Shown piece by piece: positions 35,836 through 45,073 of a stretch of DNA of 64,000 nucleotides. The translations under genes and the position numbers were made by a program. The stretch is from Echinicola shivajiensis (GTDB lineage: Bacteria; Bacteroidota; Bacteroidia; Cytophagales; Cyclobacteriaceae): positions 434,001 through 498,000 of the forward strand of contig NZ_JAHHZM010000001.1 of the NCBI RefSeq assembly GCF_018642165.1, in the 5' to 3' direction. The notes under the pieces were generated by a model. That model saw only the letters and a program-made list of their open reading frames with translations. It did no database searches and was not told where the DNA came from. Position 1 is the first letter of the stretch; each line of letters opens with the position of its first letter.

Positions 35836-37032
35836 ATGAATACAGAAAGCCCTAGAACCATCGTCCATATGGACCTGGATTCCTTCTTTGTTTCGGTCGA
35901 GCGGCTATTTGACAGCAGGCTCAACGGAAAGCCCATACTCATTGGTGGCACTGGGGACCGTGGTGTAGTGGCTTCATGCAGTTATGAAGCCCGTATATTC
36001 GGTATTCACTCGGCCATGCCCATGCGTACTGCACGGCAGCTCTGTCCTGAAGCTTTGATCATACGGGGAGATTCAGAACGCTACAGCCAAAAATCCCATG
36101 AGATCACCGAAATCATCAGAGAAGAAGTGCCTCTTTTCGAAAAATCATCTATTGATGAATTCTATATCGATTATTCAGGAATGGACAAGTTTTTTGGCTG
36201 TTTCAAAATGGCCCATGAACTTCGTCGAAAAATCATCAAAGAAAGCGGGCTCCCCATTTCCCTTGGGCTCTCGGAAAACAAAACGGTCTCTAAGGTAGCT
36301 ACCGGAGAAGCCAAGCCCAATAATGAAAAAGAAATTCCCTTGGGAACGGAAAAGCCTTTTTTGGCTCCCTTGTCTGTCAGAAAGATCCCCATGATTGGAG
36401 AGAAAACCGCCCAAAGCCTTTATGGCATGGGAGTAAAGAAAATCCAGACCTTGCAAACCATGCCCGCCGAATTGCTGGAAAGTGCATTTGGAAAAAACGG
36501 CAGAGTACTATGGAACAAAGCCAATGGGATAGACAGAAGTCCTGTTATCCCCTATACCGAGGCCAAATCCATCTCTACAGAAAACACCTTCAGCCAGGAC
36601 ACCATCGATGTCAGGATGTTGGAAGCCACTTTGGTAGCCATGACAGAACAGCTAACCACCAAACTCAGAAAAAACAAGCAATTAACCTGCTGTGTAAGCA
36701 TCAAAATACGTTATTCTGATTTTGACACCCACACCATGCAACAACGTATCCCCTACTCCTCGGCAGACCACACCCTGATCCCCGTTGTCAAGGAACTGTT
36801 CAGGAAACTATACAACCGCCGCCTGCTTATCCGCTTAATAGGAGTTCGCTTCAGCGCACTGGTTCATGGCCAGTACCAAATCAATCTCTTTGAGGATACG
36901 GAAGAAAGTATCCGTCTATACCAGGCCCTGGACAAAATCAATATAAAGTACGGTGACAAAACCGTTTGCCGTGCAATCGGCATGAGTGTGGGAAGACGTA
37001 GCTTCAACCCTTTCAATGGATTGTCCACTTGA
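35836..37032 (+). CDS. dinB: DNA polymerase IV (Y-family)
   Basis: 398 residues. Error-prone translesion polymerase. Palm: HMDLDSFFVSVERLFD with the first metal Asp, and SSIDEFYIDYSG with the catalytic Asp-Glu. Finger motif VVASCSYEARIFGIHSAMPM with the steric-gate region. Helix-hairpin-helix (IGEKTAQSLYGMGVKKIQTL) and little-finger domain follow. QINLF near residue 355 is a good sliding-clamp binding motif. A palindrome precedes the gene, suggesting its own regulation. Confidence 0.95.
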   Translation: MNTESPRTIVHMDLDSFFVSVERLFDSRLNGKPILIGGTGDRGVVASCSYEARIFGIHSAMPMRTARQLCPEALIIRGDSERYSQKSHEITEIIREEVPLFEKSSIDEFYIDYSGMDKFFGCFKMAHELRRKIIKESGLPISLGLSENKTVSKVATGEAKPNNEKEIPLGTEKPFLAPLSVRKIPMIGEKTAQSLYGMGVKKIQTLQTMPAELLESAFGKNGRVLWNKANGIDRSPVIPYTEAKSISTENTFSQDTIDVRMLEATLVAMTEQLTTKLRKNKQLTCCVSIKIRYSDFDTHTMQQRIPYSSADHTLIPVVKELFRKLYNRRLLIRLIGVRFSALVHGQYQINLFEDTEESIRLYQALDKINIKYGDKTVCRAIGMSVGRRSFNPFNGLST

Positions 37033-37158
37033 CCAAACTAACACTCTTCAAGACTATTATCCTACACTCTTTTTACTTAATTTCGCAGTCGGTTTTCATC
37101 CTAACATTATCACACTGGCTAAACCATTACCCTAGCCATCCAATACAAAAGCAATATC

Positions 37159-37944
37159 ATGCAGGAAATTCATCGCATCGAAGCGCAAATAGGACCTTTA
37201 AAAAAGCAACTTTCCCAACACCCGCTATATGCAGGGCTGTCCTGCATAGAAGACATCAAAGTTTTCATGGAGCTGCACGTTTATGCCGTATGGGACTTTA
37301 TGTCCTTGCTCAAAGCACTGCAAAGAGACCTTACGGGAATTTCTTTACCTTGGACACCTGCCAGCAATCCAAGCTTAAGCCGTTTTATCAATGAAATCGT
37401 GCACGGTGAAGAGAGTGACATCAATGAACTGGGCGAACCTAAGAGCCACTACGAAATGTACATAGATGCCATGGAACAAACAGGGGCTGACACCAAGGAA
37501 ATCACCCAATTTACCGGACTGATTAAAGAAGGGTATGCTGTAAAAGAGGCTTTGGACATGGTCAATGCCGACCCTGCTGTAAAGGATTTTGTCAACTTTA
37601 CTTTTGAAGTGATCGCAACAGGAAAGCCCCACCTTATTGCATCAGCCTTTACCTTTGGGCGTGAAGACCTGATTCCTGATATGTTCATTGAGATTATCAA
37701 AAAAGCGGAGCAGGAAAAGCAATATTCTTATAGCAAATTAAGCTATTACCTAAAACGGCATATAGAGCTTGATGGAGACCAACACGGCCCTTTGTCCATG
37801 CAAATGATTGCTGAGCTATGCGGAGAAGACAACAACAAATGGACTGAGGCAGGGAAAATCGCGGAACAAGCCCTAAATCAAAGGATCAAATTATGGAATC
37901 AAATCAATCACAAAATTGCTAAAAAAGCCCTATTAGAGGTATAA
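37159..37944 (+). CDS. DUF3050 family protein, haem-oxygenase-like fold
   Basis: 261 residues, all helical. The family (DUF3050) is predicted to have the haem-oxygenase-like fold used by several di-iron oxidases. Candidate metal ligands seen: Glu38/His40 in [14 protein letters not shown], Glu79 to Glu85 in [10 protein letters not shown], His97 in KSHYEMY, and late His/Asp/His in [13 protein letters not shown]. No membrane segment, cytoplasmic. The gene lies between dinB and a DUF2490 gene, with 126 bases before it and 23 after. The reaction is unknown; an oxygen-dependent oxidation of a small molecule is a reasonable guess only. Confidence 0.8.
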   Translation: MQEIHRIEAQIGPLKKQLSQHPLYAGLSCIEDIKVFMELHVYAVWDFMSLLKALQRDLTGISLPWTPASNPSLSRFINEIVHGEESDINELGEPKSHYEMYIDAMEQTGADTKEITQFTGLIKEGYAVKEALDMVNADPAVKDFVNFTFEVIATGKPHLIASAFTFGREDLIPDMFIEIIKKAEQEKQYSYSKLSYYLKRHIELDGDQHGPLSMQMIAELCGEDNNKWTEAGKIAEQALNQRIKLWNQINHKIAKKALLEV

Positions 37945-37967
37945 CTGACACCGAAACCATTTTTCTA

Positions 37968-38747
37968 ATGATAATTACTTCATCAAGAATTATCCCAATA
38001 TACCCTACCAACACACTCCCCTTGAAATTAGGGTTTGTTTTGACGCTGTTCATGCTTCTTTGTTCTGAGAACAGCTATGCTCAGAACAAAGAAGTCATTC
38101 GCAGCAATCAGCAATGGTTTCGATATTGGAACAAAACCAAATTCAATGAAAACTGGAGTTTGAAATCCGACTTTGGCATCAGGTACAAAGAGCAACTCAA
38201 TCAAAAAAACAAATATATCGCCAGGACCCGAGTGATATACAATTGGAATGAACAGCTAGAGCTAGCCGCTGGCTTTGCCCATCTTGGCTCCTATCAAGGC
38301 GAAGAAATATCCATTATTGAGTCAAGGCCTTTTCAACAAATCTCCCACTCCCATCAAACTGGAATAACTAAACTAAAGCAAAGGCTTTCGGTGGAAGAAA
38401 GATCTTTTAAAATAAAGGATGGAGACAATAGTTATAGGGCCCCGTTAAGCTTCCGATTCCGCTACCGTTTTATGGTAAACATCCCCTTGCTTAACTTTCC
38501 TTCAAACAACAGGGCTCTTTCACTCCAGGCAGGAGATGAGATTTTCATCAAAAGCACTGAGGAATCTTCCCCTACTCCATTTGACCAAAACAGGTTTATT
38601 CTTGGTCCCACCCTTCAGGTCAATGACAATATCAAACTGGATCTTATTTACATGTATCAGTATGCTTCTACCCCCCTTGAAAACATTTATAAACAGTCCA
38701 ATATTTTCAGGATGACACTTAAACACTATATCAATCTGATGAATTAA
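37968..38747 (+). CDS. DUF2490 outer membrane beta-barrel protein
   Basis: 259 residues. Signal peptide (hydrophobic GFVLTLFMLLCSENSYAQ, cleavage after YAQ). The mature part shows the DUF2490 pattern: QQWFRYWNKTKFNENWSLKSD, alternating strands with aromatic girdles (YIARTRVIYNWNEQLELAAG, LDLIYMYQYAS) and a C-terminal aromatic strand. This family forms small outer membrane barrels of unknown role. Follows the DUF3050 gene by 23 bases and may be co-transcribed with it. Confidence 0.82.
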   Translation: MIITSSRIIPIYPTNTLPLKLGFVLTLFMLLCSENSYAQNKEVIRSNQQWFRYWNKTKFNENWSLKSDFGIRYKEQLNQKNKYIARTRVIYNWNEQLELAAGFAHLGSYQGEEISIIESRPFQQISHSHQTGITKLKQRLSVEERSFKIKDGDNSYRAPLSFRFRYRFMVNIPLLNFPSNNRALSLQAGDEIFIKSTEESSPTPFDQNRFILGPTLQVNDNIKLDLIYMYQYASTPLENIYKQSNIFRMTLKHYINLMN

Positions 38748-38760
38748 TATCCGCCTGTGT

Positions 38761-38809
38761 TTAACAAACAAGGCCACAATATCTAAGATATTGTGGCCTT
38801 GTTTGTTAA
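38761..38809. terminator. Bidirectional terminator with a 23-base perfect stem
   Basis: Left arm 38761-38783 and right arm 38787-38809 are perfect inverted copies (start TTAACAAACAAGGCC) with a TAA loop, between convergent genes. Unusually long for a terminator. Confidence 0.75.
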
Positions 38810-38822
38810 TTGTATTTTATCA

Positions 38823-39974
38823 TTATGCAGGTTCTTTCTCCATACTTTTCTCTCTATGCCGCCTTTGCTCCATCCCCATATTTTGAGAGGTCCCAAGATC
38901 CAAAATCCTCGGTGACGACTTGGCTATTTTCTTCACTTTCTTGAGAGTCACTGCATCCAAGAACAAACAAAGCCCTACCACACTTCCAATGACCAATGGG
39001 AGCAGCAAATTGTCTGAATAAGAGGCAAAGCTGATCACTAGGAACAAAAAACCAAGTTTAATTAAACCCAAAACAATCGCTACTTGATCATGCCCCATGT
39101 TCATTCTCATCAAAAAGTGGTGAACATGAGACTTATCTGCTGCCAATGGCGGTTTTCCATTACGAATTCTTTTAATAAAAACCCTCAGCGTATCTATGCA
39201 AGAAACCAGTACCAACGCCAAGCCTGCAGTTATTGGGGCTTGAAACTTCAAATAATGGGTTTCATTTAATATCACTCCATTAGCCTCCACAAAAACAATC
39301 GCAAGAATCGCCATCAAAAAACCTATGGTCAAGGAACCTGTGTCTCCCATAAATATTTTGGCAGGATGCCAGTTATACACCATAAATGCCAAAACCCCAC
39401 CTGACACAGACAATGCCAATACTCCATACACATTAAATCCTGTCAACAAAAACCAGCCTCCTAAAAACACAAAGGAAATCAAGCTCAAGGTCCCCGCCAA
39501 ACCATCTAATCCATCCACGAGGTTAAATGCATTGGTCAAACCAACTACAGTAAAAATGGTCAATGAGTAGCTCAACCATACAGGCAGTACTCCTACTCCT
39601 AAAAAGCCATAGAAACTACTTATTCGAACATCTCCCAAAACAACCACAATGGATACAGCAAACAATTGCCCTAATAGTTTTTGTAAAGGAGTCAACTCAA
39701 CCAGATCATCCTGAAGCCCCAACAAAAACATCACCCCACAGCCCAAGAGTAAAAACCTAATCTGACTTAGTTCTTCAAAATTTAAAGAGAACGCTAACCC
39801 CACTAACATTGCTAGGAATATCCCGATCCCTCCCATGGAAGGAATTGCCTCTTTATGAATTTTCCTTCCTCCAGGTTTATCCAGAAGATTCTTTTTCCTA
39901 ATTATTTTAATAATAATTGGAATCACCAACAGTCCAACAAAAAAAGAAATCAGGCTTGTAAATAATTGAATCAT
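38823..39974 (-). CDS. WecA/TagO-like undecaprenyl-phosphate sugar-1-phosphate transferase
   Basis: 383 residues, about ten membrane helices. Family motifs: LLGLQDDLVELTPLQKLLGQ (Asp-Asp binding magnesium), FNLVDGLDGLAGTLSLISF, KIFMGDTGSLTIGF, and a cytoplasmic loop KSHVHHFLMRMNMGH. It moves a sugar-1-phosphate, probably GlcNAc-1-P, from a UDP-sugar to undecaprenyl phosphate, the first step of surface polysaccharide or O-antigen building. The HxHH loop is WecA-like rather than MraY-like. Single gene. Confidence 0.92.
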   Translation of the reverse strand: MIQLFTSLISFFVGLLVIPIIIKIIRKKNLLDKPGGRKIHKEAIPSMGGIGIFLAMLVGLAFSLNFEELSQIRFLLLGCGVMFLLGLQDDLVELTPLQKLLGQLFAVSIVVVLGDVRISSFYGFLGVGVLPVWLSYSLTIFTVVGLTNAFNLVDGLDGLAGTLSLISFVFLGGWFLLTGFNVYGVLALSVSGGVLAFMVYNWHPAKIFMGDTGSLTIGFLMAILAIVFVEANGVILNETHYLKFQAPITAGLALVLVSCIDTLRVFIKRIRNGKPPLAADKSHVHHFLMRMNMGHDQVAIVLGLIKLGFLFLVISFASYSDNLLLPLVIGSVVGLCLFLDAVTLKKVKKIAKSSPRILDLGTSQNMGMEQRRHREKSMEKEPA

Positions 39975-40082
39975 AACAAAAAACTTAATTGGGTAAATAA
40001 GAGAATGTATTCTTTATCATACTTAAACAATTCGAATGCCACCAAAGCAAGTTTGGCCTCATTTCATTTCAAGGGGTGATTC

Positions 40083-40301
40083 CTACTCAATTACAGAAAT
40101 TATCCTGTAGAAAACCCTACCCAATTTTACACAAAGGGTAGAAAACAACACGCTTGTTATCTTATCATCCTCTACTAATATGGATGCGTCTTCAAAGCTA
40201 ATGAGCCCATCACTATTTTCATATACCCCAAAAGGGGTATTTTTGACTTGACCTTGGCCCTCTACCAAACTTTTCTCCATTTTAGCACCTTCAAAATACA
40301 A
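40083..40301 (-). CDS. Possible small protein, unknown
   Basis: 72 codons, or 65 from the internal MEKSLVEGQ. The sequence has plausible coding composition (GVYENSDGLISFEDASILVEDD) but no known family. It lies in the gap between the divergent WecA-like and S41 protease genes. No clear promoter or terminator. May be a chance frame or a gene remnant. Confidence 0.28.
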   Translation of the reverse strand: MYFEGAKMEKSLVEGQGQVKNTPFGVYENSDGLISFEDASILVEDDKITSVLFSTLCVKLGRVFYRIISVIE

Positions 40302-40443
40302 TAACTACGATATATTAATTTTATATTTTTCACCTAACCAGTACTTTTATTTCGTTAATAATCTTAAATTGATATTTACTTAAACCTAATTCATTGAGAA
40401 TAGATTTAAGTGATTCTTGAATAATATTTTCATTTAAGACCCT

Positions 40444-41877
40444 ATGCTTATGATCCTCGCTAGAAATTTTCGCATATTCACCCTTCTTGTTTTATCATTG
40501 TCCATTTTTATAACTTCCTGTAAAGATTCGGAAGACCCTTCTGATCCTAATGACAATATTGATGACGATAAAGTCGAAAACCCTATTGTCAACATCAACA
40601 ATTGGATTCAGGCAAACATGGATTATTGGTATTACTGGCATGCCAGTATGAACAACCCTATCTCTGATGAATCTGCCCCAGAGGCTTACTTTAATCACCT
40701 TTTGGTAAATCAAGATCGTTTCTCTGTTATTTACCCTAACTTCCAAGAACTCCTAAGTGCTTTGGAAGGCACCAGCAAAGAAGCTGGATACGAATTCATC
40801 CTGTTTAGGGAAAGCGAAACAACTAGCAATGTCTTGGCTGTAGTGCTGTATGTCAAAAAAGGTAGCCCTGCAGAAGCTGCCGGCATTCAAAGGGACGATG
40901 TTATTGTAGGAATCAACGATACTCAAATCACCCTGAACAATTACCAAGAATTACTTGGAGACACAGAAGAAGCACATACACTGAACATGTACCGGTATGA
41001 TGATGAGGAGGAAACATACTTACCGATCGAAGACCCTGTAGAAGTAAGTACCACTATTTTTTCAGAAAACCCACTCTTTATGGATTCTGTCTATACTATT
41101 GGTGATAAAAAAATAGGTTATCTGGTTTATAATTTCTTTGCTCCTGGAGACAACACCAGCTTTAACCAAGAACTAGACGAAGTTTTTTCTGACTTTCAAA
41201 CAAAAGGTATCAATGAGTTTGTTTTGGACTTAAGATATAACGGAGGTGGCTATGTAAACAGTGCGATTAATTTAGCCAGCCTGATAGCTCCAAATATTAC
41301 TGAAACCGATGTATTCACTAGGACCGAGTACAATAGTAATGTTCAGCCTGACTATATAGAACAATATGGCGAGGCATCCCTTACCAATCATTTCACCAGT
41401 AAAAGCCAAAACATAGGAAGCCTAATTGCCTCAAACACTTTGTACGTAATTGCTACGGGCAACACCGCTTCCTCAAGTGAATTGATCATTAATGGGCTAA
41501 AGCCCTTTATGAATGTCGTAATTGTCGGTGAAACCACTTATGGTAAAAACGTAGGGTCTATTCCTATTGAAGATGAAGAAGACGAGGACAATGACTACGG
41601 CATGCTCCCAATCGTCTCTAAAAGTTTCAATAGCCAGAATCAATCTGAATATAGCGAAGGCTTTACCCCTAACATTCCCATAAATGAATTCGCCTATAGA
41701 CTTTTACCTTTTGGAGACACCAATGAGGTTTTACTCAAAGCAGTCATAGAACAAATAACAGGCGTCAGCAGTGGAGATAGATTGAAAACATTTGACCGCA
41801 AAGTATTGGCCAATAGTTTGGAAAGAAAAGCGAGGTTTGGAAAAATGGTCGAAAGCCCAATAAAACTTCAAGAATAA
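40444..41877 (+). CDS. S41 family C-terminal processing peptidase, lipoprotein
   Basis: 477 residues. Lipoprotein signal with lipobox (LSLSIFITSCKD) and an acidic linker, so attached to a membrane outside the cytoplasm. A PDZ domain lies around residues 120-180 (VKKGSPAEAAGIQRDDVIVG). Protease core: DLRYNGGGYVNSAINLASLI, the nucleophile Ser in TGNTASSSELIING and the base Lys in TTYGKNVGS. It cuts proteins in the periplasm or at the surface. Related Bacteroidota proteins are annotated as S41 peptidases of unknown substrate. Stands alone with a terminator. Confidence 0.92.
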   Translation: MLMILARNFRIFTLLVLSLSIFITSCKDSEDPSDPNDNIDDDKVENPIVNINNWIQANMDYWYYWHASMNNPISDESAPEAYFNHLLVNQDRFSVIYPNFQELLSALEGTSKEAGYEFILFRESETTSNVLAVVLYVKKGSPAEAAGIQRDDVIVGINDTQITLNNYQELLGDTEEAHTLNMYRYDDEEETYLPIEDPVEVSTTIFSENPLFMDSVYTIGDKKIGYLVYNFFAPGDNTSFNQELDEVFSDFQTKGINEFVLDLRYNGGGYVNSAINLASLIAPNITETDVFTRTEYNSNVQPDYIEQYGEASLTNHFTSKSQNIGSLIASNTLYVIATGNTASSSELIINGLKPFMNVVIVGETTYGKNVGSIPIEDEEDEDNDYGMLPIVSKSFNSQNQSEYSEGFTPNIPINEFAYRLLPFGDTNEVLLKAVIEQITGVSSGDRLKTFDRKVLANSLERKARFGKMVESPIKLQE

Positions 41878-41895
41878 AAAGGCATTTTATTTATT

Positions 41896-41931
41896 AAAGA
41901 TCCAGAAGAGAATGGCTTCTTCTGGATCTTT
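41896..41931 (+). terminator. Terminator after the S41 protease gene
   Basis: AAAGATCCAGAAG / CTTCTGGATCTTT with a 10-base loop and a T run, 18 bases after the stop. Confidence 0.85.
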
Positions 41932-42046
41932 TTTTGCCCTATGCATCAGTGTCCCCTTTCTTCAAGCTGATATTTTTTCATCCTCAATCTGCAGGGGAAA
42001 CGCTATTCTGATATTCACAATCTCCTTCTTCTCAAAACCTTGGCAA

Positions 42047-42076
42047 TAAAAAAGCCACTCCTTATGAAGTGGCCTT
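42047..42076 (-). terminator. Terminator of the rightward-to-leftward TPR/cca unit
   Basis: On the minus strand AGTGG-type stem GCCACT / AGTGGC with an eight-base loop, then TTTTTTATT, about 30 bases after the TPR gene stop. Confidence 0.7.
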
Positions 42077-42104
42077 ACCTTATTATATTCTATTTACTCG
42101 CAAA

Positions 42105-42821
42105 TCAATTAAGCTCCTTCAAGTTTTCCTGGACAAGTTCGAAACCTGGTGCATTTGCCAATGCTGCCTCAAATGCAGCTTTTGCTTCAGAACTGCTTCC
42201 TTGCTCCTTATAAATCAACCCCTTCAGATTCAAAGCTGCCGCCTTCATGCTGACATCCTGAGTAGTGTTATCCTTTTTGGGAAAAGTGAGTTTTTCCTCC
42301 TCAGATTTATTGTTTTTGATCAGCATATTCACTGAATTTAAAGCTTCATCATACTTCTTCAAAGAATACTGAAGATAGGACGTCTTATATAAGCTAAACA
42401 GATCTCCTGACAAAAGGTGCAGGGACTCAAAATGTGGCAAAGCCCTATCCAATGCTCCCAACTGTTCCAATGAATAAGCAGCTATTTCCAGTGCGGGAAT
42501 ATTTTTATCGTCTGTCTTCAATATATCCAATGCCACCAATGCTGCTGAACTGTATTGCTCAAGTTCAAAATACAATTTTGACAGTCTTTCGGCATAAAAG
42601 AGGTTTTCAGGATATTTCTCTATCAAGTCATACAATTTACTCTTGGCCACTGCCGGGTCATTATACCTCAGCGCCATTTGGTAAATTCTTATCGCTGACT
42701 GGTCCACAGCCTTTTGACTGCTATCCGTTTTTGCTGGCTGGCTACTGGAATTCACCTCCTGTGCCATCACCCCACAGCTGATCATAAATAACGCTAATGC
42801 TGTAAATCTAAACTTATTCAT
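42105..42821 (-). CDS. Exported TPR-repeat protein
   Basis: 238 residues. Signal peptide (MNKFRFTALALFMISCGVMAQ; a lipobox-like SCG is present but imperfect). The rest consists of tandem TPR helices, e.g. NLFYAERLSKLYFELEQYSSAAL, IPALEIAAYSLEQLGALDRA and ALNLKGLIYKEQGSSSEAKAAFEAAL. It probably serves as a periplasmic scaffold. Starts seven bases after the cca stop, so it belongs to that operon. Partner unknown. Confidence 0.82.
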   Translation of the reverse strand: MNKFRFTALALFMISCGVMAQEVNSSSQPAKTDSSQKAVDQSAIRIYQMALRYNDPAVAKSKLYDLIEKYPENLFYAERLSKLYFELEQYSSAALVALDILKTDDKNIPALEIAAYSLEQLGALDRALPHFESLHLLSGDLFSLYKTSYLQYSLKKYDEALNSVNMLIKNNKSEEEKLTFPKKDNTTQDVSMKAAALNLKGLIYKEQGSSSEAKAAFEAALANAPGFELVQENLKELN

Positions 42822-42828
42822 ACAATTA

Positions 42829-44250
42829 CTAATTTTCCTTTTTGGTAATACCCTTGGCTTCAGCCAACTTAAACATTAACTGGATAGCCTGTTCTTTATT
42901 GTTCTCAATTTGGCCTTCTAATATAGCTTCTTTTATTTCTTCTTTTAATTCTCCCACCGTTTTTGATGGTGGAAGGCCAAATATTTCCATTATTTCTTCT
43001 CCAGATACAGGTGGTTGAAAATTCCGAACCTGGTCCTTCTCTTCTACCTCCTGAATTTTCTGTTCTACCTTATCAAAATTCGCCAGAAAGCGCTTCACCC
43101 TATTGGGATTCTTGGAAGTCACATCCGCTCGACACAAATTCATCAAATCATCCACATCATCTCCTGCCTCATAAACCAGTCTTCTTACCGCAGAGTCTGT
43201 GACCTTATCATTGACCAATGCAATCGGCCGTAAATGCAATCTTACTAATTTCTGCACATATTTCATGCGCTCATCCATAGGTAATTTGAGTTTTCTGAAA
43301 ATTTTGGGTGTCATTCGAGCACCCTTATCCTCATGCCCATGGAACGTCCAGCCTACCTTTTTATTGAATCGCTTTGTTACTGGCTTTGCAATATCATGCA
43401 TAATGGCTGCCCACCTGAGCCATAAATCATCAGTAAAATCACAGATATTGTCCAACACCTGTAATGTATGGTAAAAATTATCCTTATGGGATTTATCTCC
43501 CACCGAATCGACCCCCTGAAGATCCACCATTTCCGGAAAGAACTGATGCAAAAGTTTACTTACAAAAAGAAGCTTAAAACCATAACTTGGCCTATCTGAC
43601 AGAATTATTTTATTCAACTCGTCAATAATGCGCTCACCGGATATAATCTCCAGCCTGGAGGCATTGCGCAGCAAGCCATCAAAAGTATCCGGTTCTATAT
43701 CAAACTTTAATTGGGTCGCAAAACGCACCGCCCGCATCATACGAAGGGGATCATCAGAAAAAGTAGTGTCTGGATCCAAAGGTGTTTTGATGATCTTTCT
43801 CTTAAGGTCCTTTACACCATTAAAAGGGTCTATCAGTTCTCCATAATTGGCCTCATTAATGGATATGGCCAAAGCATTAATGGTAAAGTCCCTACGCTCC
43901 TGATCTTCTTTCAATGTGCCATCTTCGACAATGGGCTTTCTAGAATCCTGCCTATAGGACTCTTTCCGGGCCCCTACAAACTCCAGCTCCCAATCCTCCA
44001 ACTTAATCATAGCTGTACCAAAGTTTTTGAAAACCGATAATGGCACATGATAACCAAAAGAACCTGCTACTTTTTTGGCCAGTTCTATTCCACTGCCCAC
44101 ACAGACGAAATCTATGTCTTTGCTTGATCTTTTTAACAATAAGTCTCTTACGAATCCACCAACCACATAAGCCTCAAAACCTAACTCATCTGCACAAGCT
44201 CCTACCCTCTTGATTACATCAATCTCTGCTATTTCTTTCGATAAATTCAT
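42829..44250 (-). CDS. cca: CCA tRNA nucleotidyltransferase with HD domain
   Basis: 473 residues. Adds or repairs the 3' CCA of tRNA. Polymerase head: VVGGFVRDLLLKRSSKDIDFVC with the Asp-x-Asp pair, RRDFTINALA, RFATQLKF; then the tRNA-binding neck and body. HD phosphohydrolase domain in the C-terminal half (WAAIMHDIAKP). Start overlaps the stop of the upstream gene by one base. It fits the tRNA-Leu in this window, which lacks an encoded CCA. Confidence 0.94.
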   Translation of the reverse strand: MNLSKEIAEIDVIKRVGACADELGFEAYVVGGFVRDLLLKRSSKDIDFVCVGSGIELAKKVAGSFGYHVPLSVFKNFGTAMIKLEDWELEFVGARKESYRQDSRKPIVEDGTLKEDQERRDFTINALAISINEANYGELIDPFNGVKDLKRKIIKTPLDPDTTFSDDPLRMMRAVRFATQLKFDIEPDTFDGLLRNASRLEIISGERIIDELNKIILSDRPSYGFKLLFVSKLLHQFFPEMVDLQGVDSVGDKSHKDNFYHTLQVLDNICDFTDDLWLRWAAIMHDIAKPVTKRFNKKVGWTFHGHEDKGARMTPKIFRKLKLPMDERMKYVQKLVRLHLRPIALVNDKVTDSAVRRLVYEAGDDVDDLMNLCRADVTSKNPNRVKRFLANFDKVEQKIQEVEEKDQVRNFQPPVSGEEIMEIFGLPPSKTVGELKEEIKEAILEGQIENNKEQAIQLMFKLAEAKGITKKEN

Positions 44251-44717
44251 TAGTCACCTATTTTGACATCACCATCTGGGCTTAGAAACAGTCGCTTCAC
44301 ATCCGATCGGAACAATGGAAATTTGTCTTTTACAAGTCCGGCTTCCTCCTGCTCAAAAGCTTCCTTATATAATAGAGGCCTACTAAAACTAAAAACCACT
44401 TTATTCCAGAAGCCCTGCTTTAATATGCTAAACTTCACCTTTCCATCTTCTACAGGGCCATTACTCAATAATGGACTGGCCAGAGAAGTATAAATTGTGG
44501 GCTTGGTCGCATACTCTACGATATCTAGGGCAATTTCAGAAAATTGACCAGCCAGTGCGCGGATTTGAAACAAATCGGTAAGTAAATATATCGCCGATTG
44601 GTCAGCTACTTCATCGTAGTGATCAGGGTTGATCAACTCGATTTTCTTCCCCACACCTTCCTGGACACAAACTCGGCCATTTTCTCGCAGTAAACGGACA
44701 ATGGTATTTATTTCCAT
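44250..44717 (-). CDS. Conserved protein of unknown function, possibly a degenerate YrdC/Sua5-like domain
   Basis: 155 residues. First gene of the operon with cca and the TPR gene. I do not recognise a firm family. The C-terminus (FRSDVKRLFLSPDGDVKIGD) and the middle (FSRPLLYKEAF) recall threonylcarbamoyl-AMP synthases of Bacteroidota, which are often next to cca, but the catalytic Lys/Arg motifs and the nucleotide site of YrdC are not visible. It may be a decayed paralogue or an unrelated protein. No signal peptide or membrane helix. Confidence 0.6.
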   Translation of the reverse strand: MEINTIVRLLRENGRVCVQEGVGKKIELINPDHYDEVADQSAIYLLTDLFQIRALAGQFSEIALDIVEYATKPTIYTSLASPLLSNGPVEDGKVKFSILKQGFWNKVVFSFSRPLLYKEAFEQEEAGLVKDKFPLFRSDVKRLFLSPDGDVKIGD

Positions 44718-44743
44718 TTGCTAATTTTTATTTATTTAAACGG

Positions 44744-44751
44744 CAAAATTA
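44744..44751 (-). promoter_or_regulatory. Possible -7 element of the cca operon
   Basis: TAATTTTG on the minus strand, 27 bases before the ATG at 44717. No good TTG at -33. Confidence 0.35.
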
Positions 44752-44842
44752 AAATACTTTATGAAGTAGCAGCTATTTTTTTTGAGATTAACTACAATTT
44801 ACGCCAGTACGCACGCTCACTTACTTATTTTTCAAATACATC

Positions 44843-44875
44843 TTGATGAATATACAAATATTTTCCCTACCTTTG
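44843..44875 (+). promoter_or_regulatory. Promoter of the small basic protein gene
   Basis: TTG at 44843-44845 and TACCTTTG at 44868-44875 with a 22-base spacer; the leader to the ATG at 44912 is about 30 bases. It supports 44912 over the longer frame beginning at 44843. Confidence 0.55.
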
Positions 44876-44911
44876 CCCTTCGTTTGGAATAGAACTAAAA
44901 CTCGAATAGAT

Positions 44912-45055
44912 ATGGCAGTTACTACATTAAAGAGAAAAGCTAGAAGAAACAGGCAAAGACAAGTTACCCGTGTAATTAAGATCAAGCAATTGAATGCTAA
45001 GCCTGTAATCAAAAACGTGGACGTAGAAGAACTTAAAAAAGAGTTCTCTAAATAA
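44912..45055 (+). CDS. Small basic conserved protein of unknown function
   Basis: 47 residues from MAVTTLKRKARRNRQRQVTR; N-terminal half is very Lys/Arg-rich, the second half (KPVIKNVDVEELKKEFSK) is a short acidic-basic helix. Similar small proteins with a MAVTKLKRK start and an IKNVDVE motif occur in many Cytophagales. The size, charge, strong promoter and strong terminator resemble ribosome-associated or nucleic-acid-binding small proteins, but no function is known. It is monocistronic. Confidence 0.75.
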   Translation: MAVTTLKRKARRNRQRQVTRVIKIKQLNAKPVIKNVDVEELKKEFSK

Positions 45056-45073
45056 TATTAGCCACTTGTGCAT

